64,000 nucleotides of DNA, taken from positions 14,589,213-14,653,212 of the forward strand of contig NC_092574.1 of assembly GCF_037975245.1 (NCBI RefSeq), in the 5' to 3' direction. The notes beneath the pieces are model-generated. The model was not told the DNA's origin and did not search any database. It was given only the letters and a program-made list of their open reading frames with translations. The translations under genes were made by a program, and so were the position numbers. Shown one piece after another: positions 50,901 to 62,600 of this stretch. Source of the stretch: Apostichopus japonicus. Its lineage: Eukaryota > Echinodermata > Holothuroidea > Aspidochirotida > Stichopodidae. Position 1 is the first letter of the stretch. Each line of letters opens with the position of its first letter.

Positions 50901-52426
50901 AAAATATTGACTTTATGGTGCTGCAGTACAGAGCAATGCATGAATCACAGTCATTTCATTTCTATAATAATAATTATGAGCCTGTTGTTTTATATCATAG
51001 TTGAAGACATTATTGTGTTTGGTTTTATATTTTAATTTTATTTGTTCCGAAAGAAACGTATCTCTATGCATTTTTTCAACATCACATATATGTTTGTGTA
51101 TATCTAAAGTATTGATCAATTATTTAAGACTACACAATGAGTATAACATTCGTAGTTAAAGTTTAGCTCAACGTTCGTTCAACAAAAGGAAAGAAATTCC
51201 AAAAAAAAAATGAACCTCACAAAATCACAGTAAATTTATAATTTTTTGGACATGCTCTTTGTTATAAATGGATATCATTTTCATCGTTCGTTGACTTTAA
51301 TAATGATTGTTTTTAACCTTTGCAATTATAACTGCTGTGTATCATGTGTATAGAATGTCAAAGTTTTTTAATGGTCGTCTGGTCTTCAGTGATAACCAAA
51401 TTACTCTATGTAATTAGGCCAAATTATGCATTGCAGGTAATCCGGCTGATTGCTTGTTGTTTCCTTCAATCTCGAGATTGCATTTTAAGTCAATACTCCT
51501 GAATAGGTGAAACTGATAAATAGGTATCAACCATTGTCAATTTACAAAACAAAAAATAAAATTAGTGGTAGAACTATGATCCACCTCAAGGAGAGTTTAA
51601 CTTGCCTAAAGCTGGTGTTCTATTCACCAAACTTCTTACATATTGGTCATCCTGTGTTTAATAGCTTACTACATTTTTTGGGGTAACCTAGCTGGTCGAG
51701 TCAGGGACAATGAGAAGTCCTCAAAAAAAAAAACATTTGCCCTGTGAAAAGAGTTGAAGAGTTGAAAGAGAAAAAATGTTTGCTTGCATCTGGTAAAGAT
51801 TAGATTTGATAAGGATTTTCTCATCATCCTAATCTTGCTATACCCCATCTCGCCATGCTTGTATTGCTGGTCTTTCGTACGATAAACCGCCTTATTGCTT
51901 TATAGTTTTTGATCTGTTGTTGTGCAAACCAACCTTAGCTCACCAATCAGTCTTTGCTAAAATATGAGTTCCCTTTCCAGTTTACACAACTGTTTACCAT
52001 AAACCAAGCTGCTGAGATTAAAGAGCTGCATTTAATGCCCTGTGGATAGGTTTAGCAGTGGCAGTGTTTCCTAATCCAAAAGATTATTCTAGTTTATATA
52101 TTTTTTTCTTAAATTAGGGAAAGAAGGAATAAAGATAGAGAGAGAGAGAAAAAACACCCAGAAATGACATCCGTGTATATATCTATGGATGAATATGTTT
52201 GTTATGCACAAAATCATCATACCATATATAATATTCCCTCGGGCAACGTTTGGTTTTTGATGAAGTTTTCTCTATAATGTAATCAAAAGTATCGTTACCA
52301 GCTCTGCAGGAAAATTAGCTTGAACTGGGATTTAGTAGGTTGCTTGTCAGTGGATATGTATATGAAAGGCAATGCATGCTATATCTATTGGTTACACATG
52401 GAGAACTGTGATTGGAACTTAAGTGT
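47982..52426. other. Intergenic sequence after M6
   Basis: The first several hundred bases are M6 3' UTR. The rest is AT-rich, with (TA)n tracts at 49255-49271 and 50411-50434 and a poly-C run at 50872-50884. No gene supported. Confidence 0.6.
48416..48693 (+). promoter_or_regulatory. Candidate M6 polyadenylation signals
   Basis: AATAAA occurs at 48416-48421 (A-rich context) and at 48688-48693 (unique context, ccAATAAAgatcc), 435 and 707 nt after the exon 7b stop. Either could end the 3' UTR. The second looks better because it is not inside an A-tract. Confidence 0.4.
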
Positions 52427-52660
52427 TGTATGAAGACCAGCTATACATGTAAGGTAGTACATGCTATGTAGTACAGCTTAGACACTTATAAATTGTGTAA
52501 GAAAAGGCGTAACCATTTATCGATGTATGGAGACCAGCTATAAGCAACTATTTGTGAGGCAGTACATGCTTTGTAGTACAGCTTAGACACAGAAATTGTG
52601 TAAGAAATAGGCGTAACCATTAGTGATGTTTGGAGACCAGATATATCCAACTATTTGAGT
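52427..52660. repeat. Tandem repeat, ~100-bp period, 2.3 copies
   Basis: Copies start TGTATGAAGACCAG (52427), TGTATGGAGACCAG (52524) and TGTTTGGAGACCAG (52627). They share GTAGTACAGCTTAGACAC and GGCGTAACCATT. Confidence 0.85.
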
Positions 52661-55436
52661 TATAAGGGTTCATTATCAGGTAGTTTGTAATAGTGAGTAT
52701 AGAAGGGGCTGAGAGGGGATTATTCACTGATAAAAGTAATCCCCCCCCTCCCTCCCTGCTTCCTCACTACCTGTATTGGCTTGTGTTTTCCACTCCCACA
52801 AGAACAAAATCATTTGACATTTAGCAGAGACAAAGCTAGCTTTCTACAATTTTCTGACATAGTTGAAAATCTGTTTGTGTGATGTGTATAAGTCCATTCT
52901 TATATCTATTGCATGACTCGTTTTTAAGAAGTAACCAATAAAGATCATATGGACTCCCTTATATGTCAATTCTTGCTAACTGTAATAGTGCAAATGTAAC
53001 CAAATTTTTTTTTCTTTTTTTTGGACATATTATAGAGTATTCCTGCCTTGACATTAAAAGAGAATATTTTGCTGAGGAGAGTTGATACGTGTTATCGCCA
53101 CTATTAAAATCCTGATTCCAGACATAGCCTCTCTGGCCTGTCTTGGCCTGGTTTCAAGTACATTACCCTCCTCCTGTTAATCGACTTAAGCCTGCTTCAA
53201 AGAAATGAAGTTATAGAGCTGTATCTTGGTATAATTTCTTTTCCAGAAACATTAGGTATGTCATCAAAGGTCTTTGTGAGGCAGAAGATAGTGCAATGTT
53301 CTTGTGTTGTTGTGTTTTTTTATTTTTTTTATTTTTGTCCTCTTTTGCTTTTTTACATCCCTTCGCCTGGTTTTATTTCTAAAAAGAAAAAATAGTGATC
53401 AAATATAACAATATCTATTGTTCTTGATTTGTCTCTATTGTCATTACCCATATTTGACGTAAATCGTTTGCATCTGTTCCCATGTAATGTAACAAAAGCC
53501 ATGGACATATTGTAGAAATAGAAAAAAAATGCCCTTTCTGTAATGTTTTCCCATGTATCTATTGTCATAAAACCTTTAAATATCATGGACATATTTTAAA
53601 AATTGAAAAAAGAAAATTTTTCCTTTCAAAGAAAAAAATTGACCATTACAAAGCAAAGATGTAATCCAACTTAAAAATTGCTACCTACCCCCCCCCTATC
53701 CTCCCTCCCCCATTATATTATTTTGTTTTTAAATTTTATACAATAATGAAAATTTGAAAGTGACAGAAGGGAGTATTTTTAGTCAGGAGGTCAGTATGAG
53801 CCCTGATGATAAGCAATTTTCAAACAGTATGTTATAATGGGTATAAATACACTGTAGCTTCTATTAGTATTTTATTGCATGTATATAGCAACTTGAACTG
53901 TACAAACATTTTCACTTAAGAAAGCATGAAAGGAAAGAGTGATGGTGAAATTTGTAATGACTTTTCACATTTTTTTGAAGTATTAAATATTCATATATGT
54001 ATTAATATTCATCGTGAAGTGATTGCAATTTGTGTGTATTAAATGTTAACAATAAAAAAAAAAGGACGTATGTAATTTGTCAATTAATGATTATTGATAC
54101 CTGGTGCATTATGTATTGTTTAGTAGCCTACGGTCGCTTTCAATTACGGCATATGGTAACCTATGGTGACCCTGGCCTCGCTCTCGCTCTCACCCTTCCT
54201 CTTCCTCTTCCAGAACCAGAACTGGAACGATTATATTGAACATCCACAGATGAAATCTTAAATGTTTTAGATGTTTTCATATTTTATAAAAAAAAAATAT
54301 TAATAGTGATGTGTTCTGTACTGAGTAAAATTTGGACTATAATTTGGGAGTTTGTGAATGTAAGGTGCAAGCCGTAGGTTACTGATCAAATATAAACTAA
54401 CAGTTTTATGGTCAAAACTTTTCATTATCTGCACAAAATTTCACATTGAAACTATGGTAATGTAATACGTCATAGGTCGACCATCAATTGGACAAAAGTT
54501 GTCTACTTTTCAACTTTTTTAAATGTTTGTTGACAATTCATAAACATAAACAGCACCTTGACATCTAACAAGAAGAGCTGTGTCTTTGTATCTAATCTTG
54601 ACAGTTTCTTAAATGCCTTTGTTGATTTTATGAAATATTTGCATCTTCGTAAACCAGAAAGTAATTGTATAAATTGAGAAAGTTAAAGCCTGTAGTTCCC
54701 AGCAGATTATTTCCAGGTAAGTTTTGGCAGTATGGATCACAAAATGTGATGACAGAATGACCAATTACTTTTGTTATATATCGAAGAATTCCATAATAAC
54801 TTTTGGTGTCAAGTGGAGCCGAAACATCATCAAATAATTCTAACGATATAGATGATACCATTGTAACCAGTCCAGAATAAAAAGAATCGTCATTTTGATT
54901 TTTCTTGCCAGTTGCCATCCTCTTTATAACTTTTTGTCACATATGCCCGCTTGTTTCGCATTATCGATGGAATAAATGTCTTGAAAGGTCTATTTTTCAT
55001 TTGTTTTCAATTTCTTTTGTGTGCTCTTTATTAGCAAACTCAGTTTTGGTGCCCTTTCATATTACCATTTGGTGTCATGCAGTGGGTGGGGGTCAGCAGG
55101 TGTGCTTTATGGATGAGTTGACAAATATGGTTTGAATGAAGAAAGGGATTTATAGTGAAGGGTTCCGAACTATCCAATAATCTTTAAGAGCTGTTTCGTT
55201 TTTGTGCCGATCTTAGATAAATCTAGCTGGCTTAGCAGTATGAAAATCCTTTGTTTTTGGAATTTATTATCTTAACTACACTGTGACTTTTGATCTTGAA
55301 AGTTATTCATCCAAAAAGCCAAATTTAGGTTTACATTTGTTGGTGTCGTTTGCAGAGGGTGCCCTTTGAAAGAAGATGTTTTTGGTTTCTGTTATAGCCA
55401 AACTACAGCCTACTGGCAGCCCTTCCCTCTTCTTTC
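52661..55436. other. Intergenic, no confident gene
   Basis: AT-rich sequence with C- and T-tracts (52741, 53318-53336, 53691) and a pyrimidine (CTCG/CTTCC) tract near 54177-54213. Only the weak frame at 54628-54918 stands out. Confidence 0.55.
54628..54918 (-). CDS. Possible small open reading frame, unknown product
   Basis: A 96-codon frame starts in a favourable context (A at -3, G at +4) and ends TAA. The predicted protein (MATGKKNQNDDSFYSGLVTM at the start) has balanced composition without low-complexity runs and no motif, signal peptide or membrane segment that I recognise. TATAAA lies just before the start codon. It might be a small gene, an exon or a remnant of a mobile element. No neighbouring feature helps, so this is a weak call. 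Confidence 0.22.
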   Translation of the reverse strand: MATGKKNQNDDSFYSGLVTMVSSISLELFDDVSAPLDTKSYYGILRYITKVIGHSVITFCDPYCQNLPGNNLLGTTGFNFLNLYNYFLVYEDANIS

Positions 55437-55687
55437 CAGAGACAGATCCAGGTTATATTAATGAGAGGGTGTTAAGGGTCAGGGTCATCTCAGACTCACG
55501 TTAGGGGGTTCGGGGAAATCCTCATGAACAAATTTAAAATTGTTGATGTCAAATGTTTCATTCTGATATGTAGTTAGATGATAAATTAGATCTCAATGCA
55601 AAGTTGTGCTAATAACTACTACTGAATTTTTGTGATTATAAAAGGGGATGGAGGGTGTAATGACCCACCCCCTGGATCCATGCCTAC
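55437..55687. mobile_element. Possible small hAT-like MITE remnant
   Basis: The left end reads CAGAGACAGATCCAGG, and the right end on the opposite strand contains GGATCCAGGGGG near 55670. Internal poly-G segments resemble those of the hAT element at 291-1245. I see no clear target duplication. Confidence 0.3.
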
Positions 55688-55790
55688 CTTCCACCCCCAC
55701 TTATACATTTAGGATACTTGTCATAGGCAGGCTCGCAACCTATGCAGTCAACTTGGTGTGGATCTGTGTGTGTGTATGTGACACCCTAGC

Positions 55791-56323
55791 TTGTAAACAC
55801 AGTATCACCATACAGGTAACCTCTGCAGTTCTCATATTTGGCATGTGGCTTTCCAATAATAAGTACACGAACATGCAATTCCTTTGGGTGGAGGTCAAAG
55901 ATTGTTTTGCGTCAGCAGATGTTAAAATGTGAAACTCAAAACCGCTGTATCTCCATAACCTGAACAGCAAAGTAGCTCAAATATGCATGACCCGATAGCC
56001 TTCTGTAGTGTAAAGAAATTTTTACACAATTTGGTGTAGGTCAGAGTTCATTTAAGGTCACCAGGGGTCAAAACTTTAAATCCTTGTAAACACAATAGCT
56101 CTCGATAGGAAACTTTATTGGCTCTCATAGTTTGCAAGTGTCTTTCCTATGATGAGTACAATAACTATTGTTTTGGGTGGAGGTCAAAGGTCATTTGATG
56201 TCAGCGGAGGGTAAAGTTTGAAACTCTAAAAAACACATTCTCCAGAACCTGAACATCAAAGGAGCTCATGTATGCATGGTAGGTTAGGCTTATGTAGTAT
56301 AAAGTTTTTACACAATTTGGTGT
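55791..56323. repeat. 293-bp tandem repeat, two copies, carrying DR1-type sites
   Basis: Copies start TTGTAAACACA at 55791 and 56084. Shared landmarks are TTGGGTGGAGGTCAAAG, ACACAATTTGGTGT and CTGAACAKCAAAGKAGCTCA. The second copy holds AGGTCAAAGGTCA (56181-56193), a perfect direct repeat of the nuclear receptor half-site with 1-nt spacing. AGGTCAGAGTTCA at 56038-56050 is a near match. Confidence 0.85.
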
Positions 56324-56991
56324 CCCAGATATCACAGACGGAAATCACCTTACCTTCATGAAAGGTCAGGGCGATTTTATCTCCCTCTATATACCAATGT
56401 ACTTCTTAAAGTAGTTTTTTCCCCGTCTTTCTGATTCCACTTAAACATTATAAACTTCCCTGTTGTTGTAGCCCACTTTTCAAATGAAAGTTATTAAGAA
56501 GGAAATCCGATAGGTGGTCTGTTTTCTACTGCAGGAAATAGTATTCACTTCATTGTTTAAAATGATAACTGCCGGTATGAGATGTCTTTTGTATTTCCCA
56601 ATGTAATATAATGCTCAATGGTCGGTCTCATGTGTTCATATTTTTTGCATTGTTACCTCGGTACAGATTATCTTCTACGACAACAGAGCTTAATAGTGAG
56701 AACAAGCCTACCTGCAGACTTGTTTGGTATTTCAAGCAGACAGCTTGTTTTACTAAGAAGTTTTGCCTGGGGCCATATATTTCTGGTCTTAAATAAATGA
56801 TTGATTACAACCATACACAACTATCAAAAGATAGAGTCTTTACGTATTTCCTTATCAATAAAGAGACAGTTAACCATCACTTCCTCTGGATATAGCTAGT
56901 TATATGTTATTACTATTTGGGGGGGGGGGGGGATGGGCGGGAGTTGTGGTATTGGGGAGGGGGAGGAGTTGGTGAGTGCCTTTGATGGTTG

Positions 56992-56994
<3 letters not shown>

Positions 56995-57035
<41 letters not shown>
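56995..57035. repeat. (TA)n microsatellite
   Basis: About 20 uninterrupted TA units directly left of the tRNA-like SINE. Confidence 0.97.
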
Positions 57036-57038
<3 letters not shown>

Positions 57039-57074
57039 AATTACGACCTTCCTTACCGAATTCGAAACTCTGGA

Positions 57075-57200
57075 CATACAATCAGTGTCCATAGCCTAGT
57101 GGTTAGGGTGTCCGCATATAAAGCGGGAGGCCTGGGTTCGAATCCCGGTGGAGGCTGGAAGTTTTATCACTGTTCTGGATTTTCCAACTCAGAGCTACTT

Positions 57201-57205
<5 letters not shown>
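57075..57205 (+). mobile_element. tRNA-like SINE between two (TA)n tracts
   Basis: 57085-57155 folds as a tRNA: acceptor stem with one mismatch, D arm, anticodon stem TCCGC/GCGGG, T arm CTGGG/CCCGG with loop TTCGAAT. The A box is TAGCCTAGTGG and the B box GGTTCGAATCC. The anticodon would be ATA (57118-57120), which is rare for a working tRNA. A non-tRNA tail follows (GTTCTGGATTTTCCAACTCA) and ends at (TA)n. I therefore call a tRNA-derived SINE rather than a tRNA gene. Confidence 0.7.

Positions 57206-57261
<56 letters not shown>
57206..57261. repeat. (TA)n microsatellite
   Basis: About 27 TA units directly right of the SINE tail, followed by a short (TG)n at 57272-57283. Confidence 0.97.
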
Positions 57262-57265
<4 letters not shown>

Positions 57266-57834
57266 ATATGCGTGTGTGTGTGTATCTGTCTTGTTGACTA
57301 AAATTTGTTTGAACTTCATAGAGCTACGAAGCTGTTTCATTCCATAGCCTTGACCTTACACGTTGGTAGAGTAGATGCAGTAGTTACAGACGAGTACAAT
57401 AGACTACGCTGAACCAATTAGAATCTCCGTAGTTGAACCAATTTGCAAATATAAGACACTGCCCTGGGAAAAACATTCAATGCATCCCGTAATTTAGCTT
57501 GGTTACCGAATAGAGGGCGGTACACTGGAACTCAAAAACTAGAGTCGCTACAGAGTACATGGTTGCTACTGGAAGACAGGGTTACTTTGCTAAAATTGTG
57601 ATCTACAATTAACATATCAAATTAAATACTGAAATCGAATAAAGTCCCTCTCGTACCCCGTCGGTATATTCCACTACTAAGAGAGGGGTGTTTTAACCTT
57701 TGTATTGCTTGTATCATCGAATTTAAAATGGTTAATCTAGACGCCAATGAACCAATAACGATCTAGGCACGGTACCAAGTTACTAACTAACTGGGCCAAT
57801 CGCATTTTTGGCTTAGATATTCGTACGGGAAATG

Positions 57835-57978
57835 GAAAACTACGGTGGCTTAATAGGGACATAGGAAAAAATAAGTGTCCTCAGATCTCAAAAGTTTGAC
57901 TTTTTATCTCAAAAATGTTGACGTTTTATCTCATTTTTTTTTGCTTTCCTTTGTCCATATTAAGCCACCGTAGAAAAC
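57835..57978. mobile_element. 132-bp MITE with ~27-bp inverted repeats
   Basis: The element is 57841-57972. The left end is TACGGTGGCTTAATAGGGAC and the right end, reversed, is TACGGTGGCTTAATATGGAC; pairing continues into AWAGGAAA. Both sides carry GAAAAC (57835-57840 and 57973-57978), consistent with a short target duplication. The core repeats GACKTTTTATCTCAAAA-like words. Superfamily not assignable from this. Confidence 0.85.
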
Positions 57979-58359
57979 AGTGAAAGTTTGTGCAAAAGTC
58001 AAAGTATCTTACGTGATAACTGATGACACCAATCATCAGACGTAAAACGGAGATGAATCGGTTGACATTCTGTTCCAATTCTGGTGCTTGCCGTAGACCT
58101 AGACCATGTTTGGAGCCTACGTTATTGACTTCCCGGTTAAATGTGGTTTAGTCTTGTTCAAGACCATGGCAATCTGCTGTTACTTTTCTTGTTACAATTA
58201 ATAGGCCTATGACTGCGCCCTCATTTTCTCTTTCGAAAATCTGTCAAAACCAGGTCGTTTCTAAGGCTAAATTAAGGCTAATAATTTTAAATGGCACGAC
58301 AGATTGTGACGTCATTGATTCACTGAACCAACGTATCGATAATTTATCTGACAATGTTG

Positions 58360-58620
58360 AAGCTTCATCCCCAAATCGTGACGTTTATCACAAAATTCTA
58401 ACGTTTTATGTCGAAATTTCGAAGTTTCAACATGAAAGTTTCCGTTCATGTTTTATCTTGAAATCTCATTGACCGTCTTTTCACCTCGAAATGTCCTCCC
58501 TTCATCACAATATTGCAGTCATTAATACCAAACTGTCCACGTTGCAAACTCGGAAATTTGACGTTTCATCTCGGAACGTTTTATATTTTATATCCAAATG
58601 TTGATGTTTCATTTAAACAT
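58360..58620. repeat. Degenerate GACGTTTTATCTCGAAA-type array
   Basis: Variants of a ~20-bp word (GACGTTTATCACAAAA, AACGTTTTATGTCGAAA, GACGTTTCATCTCGGAA) recur through this stretch. The same word forms the core of the MITE at 57841-57972, so this may be an expanded or decayed relative of it. Confidence 0.6.
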
Positions 58621-59449
58621 TTAACACTTTAGCAACATTCAAAACAATGTTGTCAGTCGATCAACTTTCAGCCACCGATATCCCTTTAACTGTCATTAAT
58701 AGTGCCCATAAATATGCTAGAAAGTCAAATAATGGTCACTGCTGATCCATCTTCAACACTCATTTTACTATTACCCTCAAACCGTTTTCTTTAATTGAGA
58801 CAGTCAATTGTCTAATTGGACATTCATCATTGTCTAGGAATAATTTGGAAGAGTCAAAACCTCATGGAAATTCCTTTATAAACATTTAGAATTGTTTTAG
58901 CGTCCTAAAGTTTGGTGGCAATGCTGATAATTAGCAAAAGTTGTGACAGATAAAGAATTAAGTCTAGTTGTATCCTGAAGATGGCGTTAGTCTTAAGGCT
59001 TAAAGTTAAGTTGACAGCTGACGGTGAACACGTTATGCTGCAAAGCAACCAGTCGGCTTCAGATTTATATTCTATTTTTGTGAATTATTGACAGGGATTC
59101 GGTACTAAAATTGCTAAAATAATAGAACGCTTTGTTTAATAGTATTGGTACTTACGTTTTATTTGAAAAAATGAAGGTATAAGTATACAAAAACAAAGAT
59201 CGTATACTACCGTGGTATGCGACAGATACTAACCTGAAAAGACGCGTCTGGGAGGGGAAATTCTTACAATCGAAAGGATTAATTATTAAGTAATCGCTGT
59301 ATGTTGAAGATATATAGAAGGATGTCTGAGTTAGGGCCTCAGTCTAATCTTTAGTATGCCTACTGCTCTAGGAAATCTGGTAAACTTGGTGGAAATTAAA
59401 GCAGTTAAATGGTGTTGTTGAATTGACGTCAAAATGACCGTTATGAACA
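58621..59449. other. Intergenic end, no gene seen
   Basis: AT-rich sequence between the repeat array and the channel gene's 3' end. Nothing recognisable. Confidence 0.5.
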
Positions 59450-59455
59450 TTTATT
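59450..59455 (-). promoter_or_regulatory. Polyadenylation signal of the channel gene
   Basis: The minus strand reads AATAAA 63 nt after the TAG stop, outside any A-tract. This is a plausible end for a short 3' UTR. Confidence 0.5.
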
Positions 59456-59517
59456 GAGAGGGACATGTCACTTTCCCCACCTCTTCCTGTGTTAGGGGCT
59501 TGCCTTCCTTTCCGTAA

Positions 59518-59642
59518 CTAAGCTGAGACTCGTTGTTTTTTATTCTTCACCCGAGATAGAGTGACCATAATACAATCTATTATTTCTGCGATGGTCACCA
59601 CGCTGGCGCCGCATAATAATCCAAAATAACCACCGATGTTAC
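59518..59642 (-). CDS. DEG/ENaC terminal exon: TM2, pore motif, short tail
   Basis: The acceptor is tatttctccgcag. With the split glycine the exon encodes GNIGGYFGLLCGASVVTIAE and IIDCIMVTLSRVKNKKQRVSA, ending at TAG. GAS is the (G/S)xS selectivity filter of TM2. The Gly before NIGG sits at the degenerin position and is Gly as in ASICs. EIIDCI corresponds to the conserved EI(I/F)D(Y/C) end of TM2. The cytoplasmic tail is only about 15 residues and has no PPxY motif, so Nedd4-type regulation of the mammalian ENaC kind is not expected. Confidence 0.93.
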
Positions 59643-62600
59643 CTGCGGAGAAATAAGAAATAATTTCTGGTTGTGCGAAAAGCCTTACCCGTTCCATATT
59701 TACCCATGATACCCGGCCCCTCATTAACCATGGGGTATATCCCTGGTCCCTCTCCTCAAGCCTGTTCCCCCTATGAAATAATTGCTTTCTTTCTTTCTAC
59801 TTACCTAGAAAGCCGAACATGTTGTACGCAGGAGAGTCGCTTTTCTCTTCAGAGTTTAAATCTTCATAGTAAATATTCAGCTCTAAAAGGTTTTTTCTGT
59901 TAAGATAAAGAAAAATGTCCCTTTTAGAAATATTCATCTATTCATTTTATCTACATGGGTGTATACGAAGATTTTTTTCTGGTTCTGCGAAAAGCCTTAC
60001 CCGTTCATTTCCCGCCCTATGATTTCTCGCCCCCTCATTAACCCGAAGGTATATCCCTGGTCCCTCTCATCAAGCCTGTTCCCCCAATTAAATACGTCTA
60101 TATTTGTCTATCTCAAACCCCTAGCTGCAAGGTCGTTAGTGCGTGCACCCCTGCACGATGAGAAACATTGTTCTAGAGCCTAGGTTCTCAACCCTTTTTA
60201 TCCATGGACCCCTTGAGATAAACTGAAATGTTTGGAGGACCCCCGGCCTGGGGGAGGGGTATAAGGGGAGGGTGTGTCCCCCGGACATGGATCCCCTAGG
60301 CCTAGGGGTCCGCGGACCCCAGGTTGAGTACCCTGGAGTACTTCTAGAGCATAGCCCATAATACAATGACATAAGTTATGTATGAGAATATAATCATGTA
60401 AGACTCACTGCACATATTCAGTGGTAACGTTAAAGACTTCTGCGAAAATGTTACTGAAATATTCAGACGGCCATTGCGCCATTGATATCCTTGTTTTGAA
60501 TCGTTCCATGTGACACGGTTCCGCGCAGACGCAACCTTCCACGTCTAGAATATTAGCATTTCCTGTAAAGTATAAAGATACCGCTGAATTGATAAATTGT
60601 GATCCCCGACAATCTTACCATACGCCGCCAACTTTCCGCTGTTCTTTAAATAACGTTCACTCCCTTTATCAGTAACACTGTGGCGGGTGGCAACAGAGGA
60701 GTGGGAACAGCCAGTGGAGATCGAGGGATATACTGGGAGTATACAGGATACTAGGAGCTTTTGGGGGACAGAAAGAATTCGCTTTAAAGAGACTTTGCAG
60801 AGTATAACCTTAAACCTGGAGTGTATAGTGTAAGTGCGGGGATTTGTGAACTCTTATGAAACAAGAATTAACTATTTGTGTCATATACGAACAGTCTTTT
60901 TCTATTATACTAAGAACATTTCTATGCACAGAATATCGAATTTGAATCGCTTCATCTCTGAAGACAAACTGAAGCCACGAACCTTCAATAAACATATACT
61001 GTAAATAAGTCTTGTATATAGCAATTATACGGTATTAATATCTGGTTTCCTTCTAACAACCGCAATGTTAGAATATACCATCATATTGCAACAGCTATGT
61101 GTCGAAAAACTTACGTAACACCGTGTTTACGCAATGGAAGTGTTCTTTCGGGTCACATGGTCTTACATCACCTGTTTAGTAAAGGATAAAAAACACCACA
61201 ACGTTTTCAATTATTTAGTAGTCAGACAGCATTTTTGTTGTTGATTATCATCGAAATTGTTACCGTTTGTGTTTGTTGTGAATGACATTGCAATTTTCTA
61301 CTACTTTATAATTACTAAAAGAATGCATTTGGGATTTTTATAGCATGCAATAGGACGGATATTTACCCAAAGTATTGTGAAAATGAGGGGTGGGAGCGGG
61401 GCATTTAAAAATGTGTGTAGCATCATGGATAACTTCACAAACGGGAAAATATATATCATGGCGAGAGCAATTATTAAACGTATACTGCTAACTATGTTTC
61501 TTTGAAAGAAGGGCCAGATCGTTATTTTCATTTTACATGAAAAAGTAAACAATCTATTTGTCCTTAAAGCAGAAGCGCAATTTTTTCGCGTTAATTGATT
61601 GGGATATTCTACACAATCATTCATGCTCATCGCCTATTGCAACCTCCCCTCCGTAAAAAGGCCCAGTCACATCTCACCGGATTGCACGAACGGACAAGAG
61701 AACGCGCGAAAAACAGTCATCCGGTTATTTCCGTTGGCAAAAGATGTCGCGCATGCATCTGGGGGTTGCAGCGTACCGGACGTTCAACGGTGAAAACGGA
61801 TTACAAACGTACAAGGGACGGACAGCAACGTACGAACAACGGATGAACAACGGAATAACAACGAACGAACTAACGAACACCAACGGATAGTAACGAATTT
61901 ACAACGGACAATTAACGGATAAAGAACATACAAAACGTAGGAGTGCCGGAAAAGTAACGGACATACCGGACTAGCAACGGAGAAGAAACGGTCTAAAACC
62001 TGGGCCTCCGGAGTGCCTCAAAATCAGGGGGAATCCCCATGAAGTTGATGAAAGATTTTGGTCTTCCATTCGCAGCTCCTGCATTAGTTGGTCCATGGAG
62101 CTATAAACGAGCTCCACGGTTGGTCATAAAGACTAAACTGCCGTCTTCTCTGTGAACCTAGCAGGCCCTAGACCAGCATTTAAGCCGAGCACGTCTCTTC
62201 CTCTTCTTCTTGACTTATTCATTGGTCTTGATGTTGGCTTCAATGATAAGCATCTGTGCTTTTAAAGCTGACAGTGTGTTCTGAAGCTTGAATCTTTCTG
62301 AAGGGTCCATGATGTAGGTGTTGACGGTAGAGGTTATAGGAGCAGAATGAGGCGTGGGACGCTTGGAGTGGACAAGGTGGAGGTACGCTGCATCTCCGTT
62401 CTATGTCCGTCTGTTATACTTTCCTGGCCTGAGTTCTTCCGTTTCTTCCGTGTAACGTCCGTTACCTATCCGTTCATTGTCAGCTCTATTCCTTTGCACT
62501 TCCGTTATTTCTACGTTAGCGTCCGTCGAATATACGGTATAGGTACTGTACTTCTACGTTTCATCCGTTCTTAGTGTCCGTTAATGATCCGGTGAGCAAT

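Noticed and set aside
57085-57155. Functional tRNA-Tyr gene
   Set aside because: Anticodon ATA, an acceptor mismatch and a SINE-like tail ending in (TA)n point to a tRNA-derived SINE.
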